A stretch of 64,000 bases of DNA, from positions 1 through 64,000 of the forward strand of contig NZ_QGGR01000026.1 of the NCBI RefSeq assembly GCF_003148685.1, read 5' to 3'. This stretch comes from Actinoplanes xinjiangensis. Lineage in GTDB: Bacteria > Actinomycetota > Actinomycetes > Mycobacteriales > Micromonosporaceae. Positions within the stretch are counted from its first letter, which is position 1. Each line of letters starts with the position of its first letter. The notes below the pieces were generated by a model that was not told where the DNA came from, searched no databases, and saw only the letters and a program-made list of their open reading frames with translations. The position numbers and the translations under genes are program-made. Positions 8,277 through 15,371 of this stretch are shown one piece after another.

Positions 8277-8873
8277 TCAGCGTGGATCCGGCAACGTCAC
8301 GCGTACGCCTGAGGTGGACATCGCCCCGGTCAGTGTGGCCTCACTGAGCCGCACGTCAGAGGGCACGTCGAAGGGCAGCACCCCGGTCACGGTCTCGCCC
8401 GGTTCGACCTCGGCGAGCAGTGACGAATCACCATCGTTGAGAAACACCGCGGCCTGTTCGGCGACCGCGTAAGGTACTCCGTTGGTGTCATGGACGCGCT
8501 GTGCGCCACTGTCGAACAGTTTCGGTTCGCCGCTGTTGTTCGTCACCTTCAGGTCGAGCAGACAGAATTGCCCGGCGGCCTTCTGCTCCATGCCCTCGGG
8601 GCCGATCGACGGCACCCCGCAGCGCAGTCCGGTCACGTCGAATGCGAAACCGGCGGCCGGCGGGTCGCCCGGTTCGGCGACGGTGACGGTGGCCGGGGTG
8701 GTGACGATCGCCCAGGCGCCGAAGGCGACGAGTGCGGTGGAGACGGCGACTCCGCCGGCGATCCAGAGCCTGGCGCGCAGCGGGTGCACGTCGGCTCCGT
8801 CCTCGTGGAGCGATGCCCTGCGGGCGGGCGCCCGGTGGGCGGCGGGCGCGGAACGGTGCGGCGCGTACGTCAC
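8277..8873 (-). CDS. Membrane-anchored DUF4352-like protein
   Basis: The 198-residue protein has a short basic cytosolic N-terminus, one transmembrane helix (about residues 36-58) and an extracytoplasmic beta-rich domain with two cysteines in the strands around VTGLRCGVP and GQFCLLDLKVTNN. This matches the Telokin-like/DUF4352 immunoglobulin fold, including the asparagine-rich VTNNSGEP turn and the EPGETVTG edge strand. Such proteins are exported and of unknown function. It lies between the NlpC/P60 hydrolase and the quinone oxidoreductase, same strand, with intergenic gaps of about 160 bp. Confidence 0.75.
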   Translation of the reverse strand: MTYAPHRSAPAAHRAPARRASLHEDGADVHPLRARLWIAGGVAVSTALVAFGAWAIVTTPATVTVAEPGDPPAAGFAFDVTGLRCGVPSIGPEGMEQKAAGQFCLLDLKVTNNSGEPKLFDSGAQRVHDTNGVPYAVAEQAAVFLNDGDSSLLAEVEPGETVTGVLPFDVPSDVRLSEATLTGAMSTSGVRVTLPDPR

Positions 8874-9032
8874 GGTGTCCCCTCCGGTCGGATACGGCGC
8901 GCGCCCGGATGTCGGACGCGCTGTCCGTCCATGCTGGGGATGGTGGGGCCGGATGCGGCCGCGACTCGCCGCATATCAGACCTTATCGGTCATATAACTT
9001 CGTCGCGTTCCCCCTGAAAGAGTGACTTGACG

Positions 9033-9995
9033 TCAGCGCTGGAGCAGGATCTTCCCGAAGTGGTCGCTCGACTCCAGCAGCTCGTGTGCCGCGGCCGCCT
9101 CCGCCAACGGGAACGTGCCGTGCACGATCGGCTTCACCAGACCGGCGGCCACCAGAGGCCACACCTGATCCCGCACGCCCGCGACGATCCGTGCCTTGTC
9201 CGCCGCCGGCCGCGCCCGCAACGACGTGGACGAGACCCGGCCCCGCTTCGCCATCAGCGCACCCAGGTCCAGCTCGGCGGTCCGGCCACCCTGCATGCCG
9301 ATCACCGTGATCCGGCCCTCCGGCGCCAGCGCCTCCACATTGCGGGCCAGATACTTCGCTCCGATGATGTCCAGGACGACGTCAGCGCCTCTTCCGCCGG
9401 TGTGGTTCAGGACCGACCGTACAAAATCGTCGTTCTGATAGTCGATCGTCAGATCGGCGCCGAGCGTGCGCAGCCGCTCGTGTTTGCTCGCCCGAGCGGT
9501 GACCAGGACTTTCGCGCCGAGCGCCGCCCCCAGCTGCACCGCGAACGTGCCGATCCCGCTGCCCCCGCCGTGCACCAGCAGCGTCTCGCCCGGCCGCAAC
9601 CGATCCCGATCCACCACGTTCGACCACACCGTGCACGCCACCTCCGGCAGCGACGCCGCCTCGACCAGCGACAACCCGGCCGGAACCGGCAGCAGCTGCC
9701 CCACCGGCACCGCCACCCGCTCCGCGTAGCCGCCGCCGGCCAGCAGCGCACACACCCGCTCGCCCACGTGGTGCCCGGTCACCCCCGGGCCGATCGCGCT
9801 GATCACCCCGGAACACTCCAGCCCCGGATAGGCGGACGCGTCCGGCGGCGGTGGATAGAGGCCCTGCCGCTGCATGACGTCCGCCCGGTTCACCGCCGAC
9901 GCCGTGACGTCGACGACGACCTCGCCCTCGGCCGCTTCCGGGTCCGGAACCTCGGCCCAGACCAACTGCTTGTCCTCGATCACGATCGCGTGCAT
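9033..9995 (-). CDS. NAD(P)H:quinone oxidoreductase (zinc-independent MDR family)
   Basis: The 320-residue product is a medium-chain dehydrogenase/reductase of the quinone oxidoreductase type. It shows the N-terminal GroES-like domain (AVNRADVMQRQGLYPPPP), the GLECSG strand and the nucleotide-binding HGGGSGIGTFAVQL motif. It lacks the structural zinc cysteine lobe, as usual for this subfamily, which reduces quinones with NADPH. The long reading from 10058 begins in sequence overlapping the tRNA promoter region; the ATG at 9995, beginning MHAIVIED, is the family-typical start. It is divergent from the tRNA-Ser gene. Confidence 0.88.
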   Translation of the reverse strand: MHAIVIEDKQLVWAEVPDPEAAEGEVVVDVTASAVNRADVMQRQGLYPPPPDASAYPGLECSGVISAIGPGVTGHHVGERVCALLAGGGYAERVAVPVGQLLPVPAGLSLVEAASLPEVACTVWSNVVDRDRLRPGETLLVHGGGSGIGTFAVQLGAALGAKVLVTARASKHERLRTLGADLTIDYQNDDFVRSVLNHTGGRGADVVLDIIGAKYLARNVEALAPEGRITVIGMQGGRTAELDLGALMAKRGRVSSTSLRARPAADKARIVAGVRDQVWPLVAAGLVKPIVHGTFPLAEAAAAHELLESSDHFGKILLQR

Positions 9996-10062
9996 ACGGC
10001 CGACTCTGCCCCACCGGTACGACACGATCCAAGCGCGGGTGGCAGACTGGAGCGGCACTACG

Positions 10063-10147
10063 GGAGGGCTCGCCTAGTGGCCGATGGCGCCGGTCTTGAA
10101 AACCGGTATGGGGAAACTCATCGTGGGTTCGAATCCCACGCCCTCCG
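10063..10147 (+). tRNA. tRNA-Ser (anticodon UGA)
   Basis: An 85-base cloverleaf is readable: acceptor stem GGAGGGC (10063-10069) pairing with GCCCTCC (10140-10146) plus discriminator G, a D arm, an anticodon stem CCGGT/ACCGG with loop CTTGAAA giving anticodon TGA, a long variable arm typical of serine tRNAs, and a T arm with GTGGG-TTCGAAT-CCCAC. No CCA is encoded. It would read UCA codons, rare in this GC-rich genome. Confidence 0.97.
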
Positions 10148-10167
10148 CTCCGCCTTGAGCAGCGACA

Positions 10168-10205
10168 ACCCCCGCCGACCTGTGAGAACGCAGGACAGCG
10201 GGGGT
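10168..10205 (+). terminator. Terminator after tRNA-Ser
   Basis: ACCCCCGC at 10168-10175 pairs with GCGGGGGT at 10198-10205, followed by CTTGG. It begins 20 nt after the tRNA 3' end. Confidence 0.7.
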
Positions 10206-10270
10206 CTTGGTGATAGATCTTGAGTCTTAGTCGGCGCCGACCGACAGGACAACGCTCTCTCGATGCGGAG

Positions 10271-10669
10271 TCAGAGTCGGGCCCCGGCGTACCGCAGCAT
10301 CGCCGCGCTGAAGAACTCGACCATTTTCGGATGGTAGGAGTTGTGCCAGTCCCGCATGGCGTCGTCCTCGGCGTACAGGAGGGCCATGCCGAGGTAGGCG
10401 TCCCGGCTCGGGATGTAGAACCGGCTGGTGATGGCGTAATGCCTGCCGACCAGTTCCTGGATCGCTTCGTCCTCCGGCTGGGCGCCGGCGGTGATGGCGG
10501 CCGCGACCTCGCCGTACAACTCGTGCCAGTCACGGTGAACCCGGTCCTTGTCGACGTGGGCCCAGTCACCGGTCGCGGCAAGGCTGGCGGCTTGCTCCTC
10601 GGCGAGCGAGCGGCGGCACCGCTCGGCGTACTCGGGGTCCATCGTGGAAGTGCTCATCTGCAGTGTCAT
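10271..10669 (-). CDS. Stand-alone TipAS antibiotic-recognition domain protein
   Basis: The 132-residue product matches the C-terminal drug-binding domain of TipA: helical, with the conserved QELVGRHYAI and W-H-N-S-Y-H-P-K-M patterns. In TipAL this domain is fused to a MerR HTH and captures thiopeptide antibiotics; here no HTH is attached or adjacent, as in the naturally short TipAS form. The start is ambiguous among ATGs at 10696, 10669 and 10657; I chose 10669, preceded closely by AAGG. A sequestering or stress-sensing role is inferred. It is convergent with the tRNA terminator on one side and shares an upstream region with the TetR regulator. Confidence 0.75.
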   Translation of the reverse strand: MTLQMSTSTMDPEYAERCRRSLAEEQAASLAATGDWAHVDKDRVHRDWHELYGEVAAAITAGAQPEDEAIQELVGRHYAITSRFYIPSRDAYLGMALLYAEDDAMRDWHNSYHPKMVEFFSAAMLRYAGARL

Positions 10670-10837
10670 GCCTTGTCGGTAGGGTTTGGGGGCCATGGCC
10701 GACCGTCACTTCCGGAGTGCCGGCGGCAGCGGACTCTGACACGCGGCTGCCAGCAGGGCAAACCAGTTTCCGACGGCCTGCAGTTCTCCGTCATGGCGCA
10801 GAGAACGCGCCCGGTCTCATCTCCACTCGGTTCCCCA

Positions 10838-10852
10838 TCTAACGTTGTTAGG
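10838..10852. promoter_or_regulatory. TetR-type operator (copy 1)
   Basis: TCTAACGTTGTTAGG contains the dyad CTAAC-3-GTTAG. It lies 65-79 nt upstream of the TetR regulator start. The same dyad recurs twice in the promoter of the secreted SnoaL-like gene, so it is the likely autoregulatory site of this TetR protein. Confidence 0.7.
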
Positions 10853-10916
10853 GTGGCGGTGCCGTGGCGGCGCCGTGTCTCGGTGCCTGAAACATGCTTG
10901 GAGCGAGGTGGCAGCT

Positions 10917-11519
10917 GTGTCGACCGGCACCCGACGGGCCCGTGAACGTGCGGGCACGCGTGAACGGATCATCGAGGCCGGGCTGCACGTCCTGGAGAGC
11001 GAGGGCGTCTCGGCGCTGACGATCCGGCGCATCGCCACCGACGTCGAATACGCCGCGCCGATCGTCTATCAGCATTTCGCCAACAAGGACGCACTCGTGC
11101 TGGAGTTGGCCGCCCACGGCTATCGCCTGATGTTGGCGGAGCTCCAGCAGACCGACGGAGAGCCCGACATCGACCGGCGCATGATGCAGCTCGCGTCGGA
11201 GTATGTCCGGTTCGCCGGGGAGCACCCGCACCTGTATCAGGTCATGAACGGCGGTGCCATCGACGCGCAGGATCGCCGACAGGCGGCGGCCGGCGCCATC
11301 GGTGTCCTGGAGGAACTGCTGACCGCCTGGTCGACCGCCCACGACGTGGTGCTGGCCGATTTCGATGAGGCCTGCGACATCGTCTGGGGCACGCTGTACG
11401 GCATAGCCTCGCTCGGCCACCTCGACACCGTCGGCAACGAGCGCGCCCGGCGGCTCGCCCAGGAGGCGTTGCGCGCGTTGCTCCGCGGCTGGCGGACCGA
11501 CCTGCCGGAGAACGGGTAG
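10917..11519 (+). CDS. TetR/AcrR-family transcriptional regulator
   Basis: The 200-residue product has a TetR N-terminal HTH (about residues 14-58: RERIIEAGLHVLESEG, LTIRRIATD, APIVYQHFANKDALV) and an all-helical ligand-binding C-terminal domain with the H-L-Y-Q-V-M-N-G segment seen in the WHG subfamily. I start at the GTG at 10917, preceded by GAGG. A matching palindrome stands in its own promoter and two more in the promoter of the convergent secreted SnoaL-like gene, so it probably represses both. The inducer is unknown. A hairpin terminator separates the two convergent genes. Confidence 0.9.
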   Translation: MSTGTRRARERAGTRERIIEAGLHVLESEGVSALTIRRIATDVEYAAPIVYQHFANKDALVLELAAHGYRLMLAELQQTDGEPDIDRRMMQLASEYVRFAGEHPHLYQVMNGGAIDAQDRRQAAAGAIGVLEELLTAWSTAHDVVLADFDEACDIVWGTLYGIASLGHLDTVGNERARRLAQEALRALLRGWRTDLPENG

Positions 11520-11528
11520 GCGCCACCT

Positions 11529-11570
11529 GGCTCCGGCCCGGCTGCGTTTCCGCGTAGCCGGGCCGGAGCC
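11529..11570. terminator. Bidirectional terminator between tetR and SnoaL-like gene
   Basis: A perfect 15-bp stem (GGCTCCGGCCCGGCT with its complement at 11556-11570) and a 12-base loop stand between the two convergent stop codons. Confidence 0.8.
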
Positions 11571-11608
11571 GTGTGCCGACCTACCATGCAGCCTCGGTGA
11601 CGATGTCG

Positions 11609-12163
11609 TCAGTTGCCGGTGGGGGTCCAGTCCGCGGGCAGGCCGGAGTCGCTCAGGATCTCGCCCCGGTTGTAGTAGTCGTTGCTCGACTGGATCAGGT
11701 TGCCGCGCAGCCGTAGCACGGTCACGGCCGGCACCGCGAACGGACGGGGCGCGCCGACGATGTGGCCGCTGAACACCCCCTCGACCACCACCTCGTCACG
11801 CCCGCCGAATCCGCCTGTCACCTCGAACCCGAGATCGTCGATGAGCTGATGGGACCCGGTCTCCCACTCCTTGACCCCTTCGCGACCGTGGAACACCAGG
11901 CTGAGAGCGCGGTCGGTGTAGACGGCGTCCCTGGTGTACAGGCGGGCGAGATCGCCGGTGTCGGTGGTCGCCCACGCGGCGGCCCAGCGTCGCCCGATCG
12001 CCGGCACCTGGTCGTTCTTCCGGCTCTGCTGCGCCTGCTCGACGACCTGTTTCGTCCCGGCCCGCACGGTCTGCTCGCTCGGTGACGCCGCCGAGGAGGG
12101 CGTTGTGCCGGCAAGGAAGGCCGTTGCGGCAGCGAGACCGGAAGCGAAGATACGCATACGCAT
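11609..12163 (-). CDS. Secreted SnoaL-like (NTF2-fold, SgcJ/EcaC-type) protein
   Basis: The 184-residue protein starts with a signal peptide (MRMRIFASGLAAATAFLAG, cleavage probably after SSAA near residue 27) and continues into a SnoaL/DUF4440-like cone domain: an alpha helix with RRWAAAWATTDTGDLARLY, then AVYTD, GREGVKEW and a curved beta sheet ending VLRLRGNLIQSSNDYYNR. NTF2-fold domains of this type are binding proteins or small-molecule isomerases/hydrolases; no substrate can be assigned. AAGGGGA precedes the ATG at 12163. Two tandem TetR-type operators stand 35-67 nt upstream, so it is probably derepressed by the convergent TetR protein. Confidence 0.8.
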   Translation of the reverse strand: MRMRIFASGLAAATAFLAGTTPSSAASPSEQTVRAGTKQVVEQAQQSRKNDQVPAIGRRWAAAWATTDTGDLARLYTRDAVYTDRALSLVFHGREGVKEWETGSHQLIDDLGFEVTGGFGGRDEVVVEGVFSGHIVGAPRPFAVPAVTVLRLRGNLIQSSNDYYNRGEILSDSGLPADWTPTGN

Positions 12164-12197
12164 GTGATTCCCCTTGCTGAGTCGACGCGGCATGGCG

Positions 12198-12230
12198 TCT
12201 AACGTTGTTAGATTTTCTAACGTCGTTAGA
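12198..12230. promoter_or_regulatory. Tandem TetR-type operators (copies 2 and 3)
   Basis: TCTAACGTTGTTAGA at 12198-12212 and TCTAACGTCGTTAGA at 12216-12230 are two copies of the dyad found upstream of the TetR gene, spaced 18 bp start to start, i.e. nearly two helical turns. This favours binding of two dimers on one DNA segment. They overlap the expected core promoter of the SnoaL-like gene. Confidence 0.8.
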
Positions 12231-12434
12231 TTAAGCGCGGCCGATGGTGCCGTCAAGGGTGGTCGAACGCCGGCCCGGCCGGGGTCCGCTGATCGCGATC
12301 CCCGGAGGCGCTAGTGAGACGCCGTTCCGGGGGGTGAGACCGCCGGGCATGGCCTGATCCCGCTGATCATCAACTTCCGGCTGAGCGAACGTGGCGCCGT
12401 CCACACCCGGCCGGACGACGTGCGGTCCAGGTGC

Positions 12435-12878
12435 TCAGCCGGCTGCCGGGTTGAGGATGCGCTGCGGGCCGGTACCGCCGGCGGCGAGCCGGTCGCCGGG
12501 GTTGGCCAGCTTGCATCGCTGGAGGGAGAGGCAGCCGCAGCCGATGCATCCGCTGAGCTCGTCGCGGAGCCGCTCCAGAACGGTGATCCGTTCCTGGAGG
12601 CGGTATCGCCAGCGGGCGGAGAGCCGGGACCAGTCGGCCCTGGTGGGCGTGCGGTTCTCCGGCAGCGAGTCGAGGGCCTCCCGGATCTCATCGAGCGACA
12701 CCCCGACCTGCTGGGCGATCTTGATGAACGAGACCCGCCGCAACTCGGCCCGGTCGTATCGACGCTGGTTGCCGCTGGTACGGGAGGCGTGGATCAGCCC
12801 CTCCCGCTCATAGAAGCGCAGCGCCGACGGTGCGACTCCGCTACGGGCGGAGAGTTCGCCGATGGTGAGCGTCTCCAT
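12435..12878 (-). CDS. soxR: Redox-sensitive transcriptional activator SoxR
   Basis: This 147-residue MerR-family protein has the HTH and wing at residues 4-70 (TIGELSARSGVAPSALRFYE) and a dimerisation helix. It also has the SoxR [2Fe-2S] motif C-x2-C-x-C-x5-C at C111, C114, C116 and C122. In the family, oxidation of the cluster by redox-cycling compounds switches transcription on. The ATG at 12878 has AAGGAG upstream. In actinomycetes SoxR usually answers to endogenous redox-active metabolites. It is divergent from a split transketolase, with a TTGAAGT/ACTTCAA dyad between them, so the transketolase pair is a candidate target. Confidence 0.93.
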   Translation of the reverse strand: METLTIGELSARSGVAPSALRFYEREGLIHASRTSGNQRRYDRAELRRVSFIKIAQQVGVSLDEIREALDSLPENRTPTRADWSRLSARWRYRLQERITVLERLRDELSGCIGCGCLSLQRCKLANPGDRLAAGGTGPQRILNPAAG

Positions 12879-12891
12879 GGCACTCCTTGAG

Positions 12892-12907
12892 TTGAAGTGA
12901 ACTTCAA
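12892..12907. promoter_or_regulatory. SoxR/MerR-like dyad between soxR and transketolase
   Basis: TTGAAGT-GA-ACTTCAA is a dyad with 7-bp arms. Read on the plus strand, TTGAAG is followed 19 bp later by TAGACA, the long spacer that MerR-family activators remodel. The transketolase ATG at 12924 is very close to the implied transcription start, so either a leaderless mRNA or a different start is needed. Confidence 0.5.
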
Positions 12908-12923
12908 GTTGCAGCCTAGACAC

Positions 12924-13556
12924 ATGAAGCTGCTCAGCCGAGTCACCGCAGACGTCAAACACTCCCCCAGCGCCCACTCCACGCTGGATGTCCTGTGGGT
13001 TCTCTACGACAGAGTGTTACGAATCACTCCGGAGACGATCGATGACCCGGGCCGGGACCGGTTCTTCCTGTCGAAGGGACACGGCCCGGCCGCCTACTAC
13101 GCCGTACTCGCCGCGAAGGGTTTCTTCCCCGAGGAATGGCTCGACGACATGGGCGGCTGGGACAGCCCTCTCGGCCACCATCCGGACCGGGTGCTGATCC
13201 CCGGCGTCGAGATCGGCACCGGGTCGCTCGGCCACGGGCTGGGCATCGCCGTCGGTGCCGCGCTCGGGCTCCGCGCCCAGGGTCACCTCGACACCAGGAC
13301 GTTCGTGCTGCTCGGCGACGCGGAACTGGACGAGGGGTCCAACCACGAGGCGATCGCCTACGCCGCCGCGGTCGGGCTGCCGATCACCGCGATCGTCATC
13401 GACAACCACAGCTCGACGCACGGCTGGCCGGGCGGTATCCCGGCACGGTTCCCCGGGTGGGGGGTCTCCGTGGTGAACGGGCGCGACCGCGACGAGATCG
13501 AACGGTCCCTGCGCAGCGTCGAGAACCGGCCGCGTCTGGTGGTGGCGGCGCTGTGA
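12924..13556 (+). CDS. Transketolase, N-terminal (TPP-binding) subunit
   Basis: The 210-residue product corresponds to the thiamine-pyrophosphate-binding third of transketolase. It shows FLSKGHGPAAYYA (48-60), IGTGSLGHGLGIAVGAALG, and the TPP/Mg motif GDAELDEG (131-138) leading to ID-N-HSSTHG (159-167). The usual GDGELQEG is modified. The C-terminal two thirds are a separate downstream ORF that overlaps by 4 nt (GTGA), so the pair should be translationally coupled and form a heteromeric enzyme. An overlapping GTG start at 12897 lies inside the operator, so I prefer the ATG at 12924. Confidence 0.85.
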   Translation: MKLLSRVTADVKHSPSAHSTLDVLWVLYDRVLRITPETIDDPGRDRFFLSKGHGPAAYYAVLAAKGFFPEEWLDDMGGWDSPLGHHPDRVLIPGVEIGTGSLGHGLGIAVGAALGLRAQGHLDTRTFVLLGDAELDEGSNHEAIAYAAAVGLPITAIVIDNHSSTHGWPGGIPARFPGWGVSVVNGRDRDEIERSLRSVENRPRLVVAAL

Positions 13557-14440
13557 GAGAGACGTTCATCACCACCACGACCGCCATCCTCGACGAGGAC
13601 CCGCGAACGGCGCTGGTACTCGCCGACATCTCGGCCGACTCCTTCACCGACGCGCAGCGCCGGCATCCGGAGCGGGTCCTCAACGTCGGCATCCGCGAGC
13701 AGTTGATGGCCGGGGTCGGCGGCGGGCTGGCCCTCACCGGGATGCGGCCCTACCTGCACTCGTACGCGACGTTCCTGATCGACCGGGCGTACGAGCAGAT
13801 CAAGCTGGACTTCGCGCACCAGGACGTGGGCGCGGTGCTGGTGAGTATCGGTGCGTCGTACGACGCGGCCGCCGAGGGCTACACGCACCAGTCCCCGGGC
13901 GATGTGGCCCTGCTGGACACCCTCGACGGCTGGACCGTGCACGTGCCGGGGCACCGCGACGAGGTGGCGGCGATCCTGCGCGAGGCGGCCCGCCACGACG
14001 ACCGGGTCTACGTACGCCTCTCCACCCAGGAGAACAGCCGTCCCCATCACGGCGCCGGCCTGCACGTGCTGCGCTCGGGTGGTCCGTTGGTGGTGGCGGT
14101 GGGGCCGATGCTCGATCCGGTACTGGAGGCGACACGCGACCTGGACGTGACGGTGGCCTACACCAACACGCCGCGGCCGCTCGACACCGCCGGGCTGCGC
14201 GATCTCGTCACCACCCCGGAGATCGTGGTGGTCGAGCCCTACCTCGCCGGCACCTCCGCACGACTGGTCAGCGAGGCCCTGAGCGGGCTGCCGCACCGGT
14301 CGCTGCACCTGGGCGTCGGGCGTACCGAAGTGCGACGGTACGGCAGCAGGGACGATCACGCCCGCGCTCACGGCCTGGATCCGGCCGGACTGCGCCGCTC
14401 GATCGAGGCATTCCTCGGCAGTTGGACGCAGAGGGGTTAG
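13553..14440 (+). CDS. Transketolase, C-terminal (pyrimidine-binding) subunit
   Basis: The 295-residue product has the transketolase pyrimidine-binding domain (RVLNVGIREQLMAGVGGGLAL with the catalytic Glu, then Y-A-T-F-L-I-D-R-A-Y-E-Q-I-K) followed by the C-terminal transketolase domain (LVVAVGPMLDPVLEATRDL, VVVEPYLAG). Start GTG at 13553 overlaps the N-subunit stop. The arrangement matches the two-ORF transketolases of archaea and some bacteria. It transfers ketol units in the pentose phosphate pathway or in secondary sugar metabolism; which one is not shown. The stop overlaps the convergent downstream gene by 4 nt. Confidence 0.85.
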   Translation: MRETFITTTTAILDEDPRTALVLADISADSFTDAQRRHPERVLNVGIREQLMAGVGGGLALTGMRPYLHSYATFLIDRAYEQIKLDFAHQDVGAVLVSIGASYDAAAEGYTHQSPGDVALLDTLDGWTVHVPGHRDEVAAILREAARHDDRVYVRLSTQENSRPHHGAGLHVLRSGGPLVVAVGPMLDPVLEATRDLDVTVAYTNTPRPLDTAGLRDLVTTPEIVVVEPYLAGTSARLVSEALSGLPHRSLHLGVGRTEVRRYGSRDDHARAHGLDPAGLRRSIEAFLGSWTQRG

Positions 14441-14868
14441 ACGCAGGCCGGTTTCGCGATGAGGATCTCACGCAGGAGCGACTCGGCCCGCCACACGGTG
14501 TCCGAGTCGCCCAGCCTCATCCGGAACCGCTCGCGCACCCCGTCGATCGCGGTGACGGCCAGCTCGATGCCCGGCTTGGACAGGTCGAGACGCCAGGTCA
14601 CGTTGCTCAGGTGGCGCAGGTTCGCATTGAGGTGCAGGCGCAGCCGGTGCAGCGGCCGGGTGTCCTGGGTGACGACCAGCCGACGGCCGGTCAGCAGTAG
14701 GAACCAGTCGCCGGAGAGTGGGGCGCCGGGCCGGACGCAGCGGGCCACCAGAACGGCGGGGTCGTCGGAGTCGACGCAGCTGCGGAGGATCGGCAGGTGC
14801 CGGTTCGCCTGCGGCAGGGCCGCGGTCGCCTCAGCCGCGGGGTGGAACGTACTCAAGAACACGTCCAT
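14437..14868 (-). CDS. Hypothetical protein
   Basis: A 143-residue soluble protein that I do not recognise. It has alternating strand-like segments (SGDWFLLLTGRRLVVTQD, RLRLHLNANLRHLSNVTWRLD, IELAVTAIDGVRERFRMRL) and a C-terminal helix, reminiscent of a PH-like lipid-binding or adaptor fold but without a diagnostic motif. It has no signal peptide. Its stop overlaps the transketolase C-subunit stop by 4 nt, and its codon use is normal for the region. Conservation in relatives would be needed to go further. Confidence 0.7.
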   Translation of the reverse strand: MDVFLSTFHPAAEATAALPQANRHLPILRSCVDSDDPAVLVARCVRPGAPLSGDWFLLLTGRRLVVTQDTRPLHRLRLHLNANLRHLSNVTWRLDLSKPGIELAVTAIDGVRERFRMRLGDSDTVWRAESLLREILIAKPACV

Positions 14869-14975
14869 GCAGTGTTAACGGAGTATGAATCGAGGAAGAG
14901 TCGGGCGGACCCGCTGAATATGGAATTACAGCGGCGACACGGCAGTGGTGTCGGCCATTCTGCGATAGTGATGAG

Positions 14976-15371
14976 ATGCAGTGGCGAGTGAAACCGGCTC
15001 TTCCCGTCGCGAAACTGATCGGGGCGGCCGCGCTGCCGGCCCTGGTCGCCGGTTTCGCCCCCGATGACCTGGCCCGCTGGCTCATCGCGGCCGTCGTCGC
15101 CGCCGGCATCGTCGTCTGGGCGGCCCGCGACGTACTGCTCCCGGTGCGCCTCACGGCGGACGACGCGGGCATCACCGTGCTCACCGGATTCGCGCGGCGC
15201 CGCCATCTCCCGTGGTCGCAGATCGAGGCGGTACGGGTGGAACGCCTCCGACGCAGCGAGGTGCTGGAGATCGACACCGGAGACACCGTCTACGTCCTGA
15301 GTGAGCCGCAGCTCAGCGCCGTCCCGCAGGAGGTGGCCGGGACGCTGGCCGAGCTCCGCCCGGTCAGTTGA
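14976..15371 (+). CDS. PH domain-containing membrane protein
   Basis: The 131-residue protein has two membrane segments (about residues 13-27 and 35-52) followed by a compact bacterial PH domain. Its strands are LPVRLTADDAGITVLTGF, RRRHLPWSQIEAVRVE and SEVLEIDTGDTVYVLS, and the W-S-Q-I-E core is the conserved hallmark. The domain faces the cytosol in related actinobacterial proteins; function is unknown. The 3' end overlaps the convergent rhomboid gene by 8 bases. Confidence 0.8.
   Translation: MQWRVKPALPVAKLIGAAALPALVAGFAPDDLARWLIAAVVAAGIVVWAARDVLLPVRLTADDAGITVLTGFARRRHLPWSQIEAVRVERLRRSEVLEIDTGDTVYVLSEPQLSAVPQEVAGTLAELRPVS

Noticed and set aside
12924..14440. Frameshifted transketolase pseudogene
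   Set aside because: The two parts break exactly at the domain border and overlap by GTGA; both subunits are intact, so it is a natural split enzyme.
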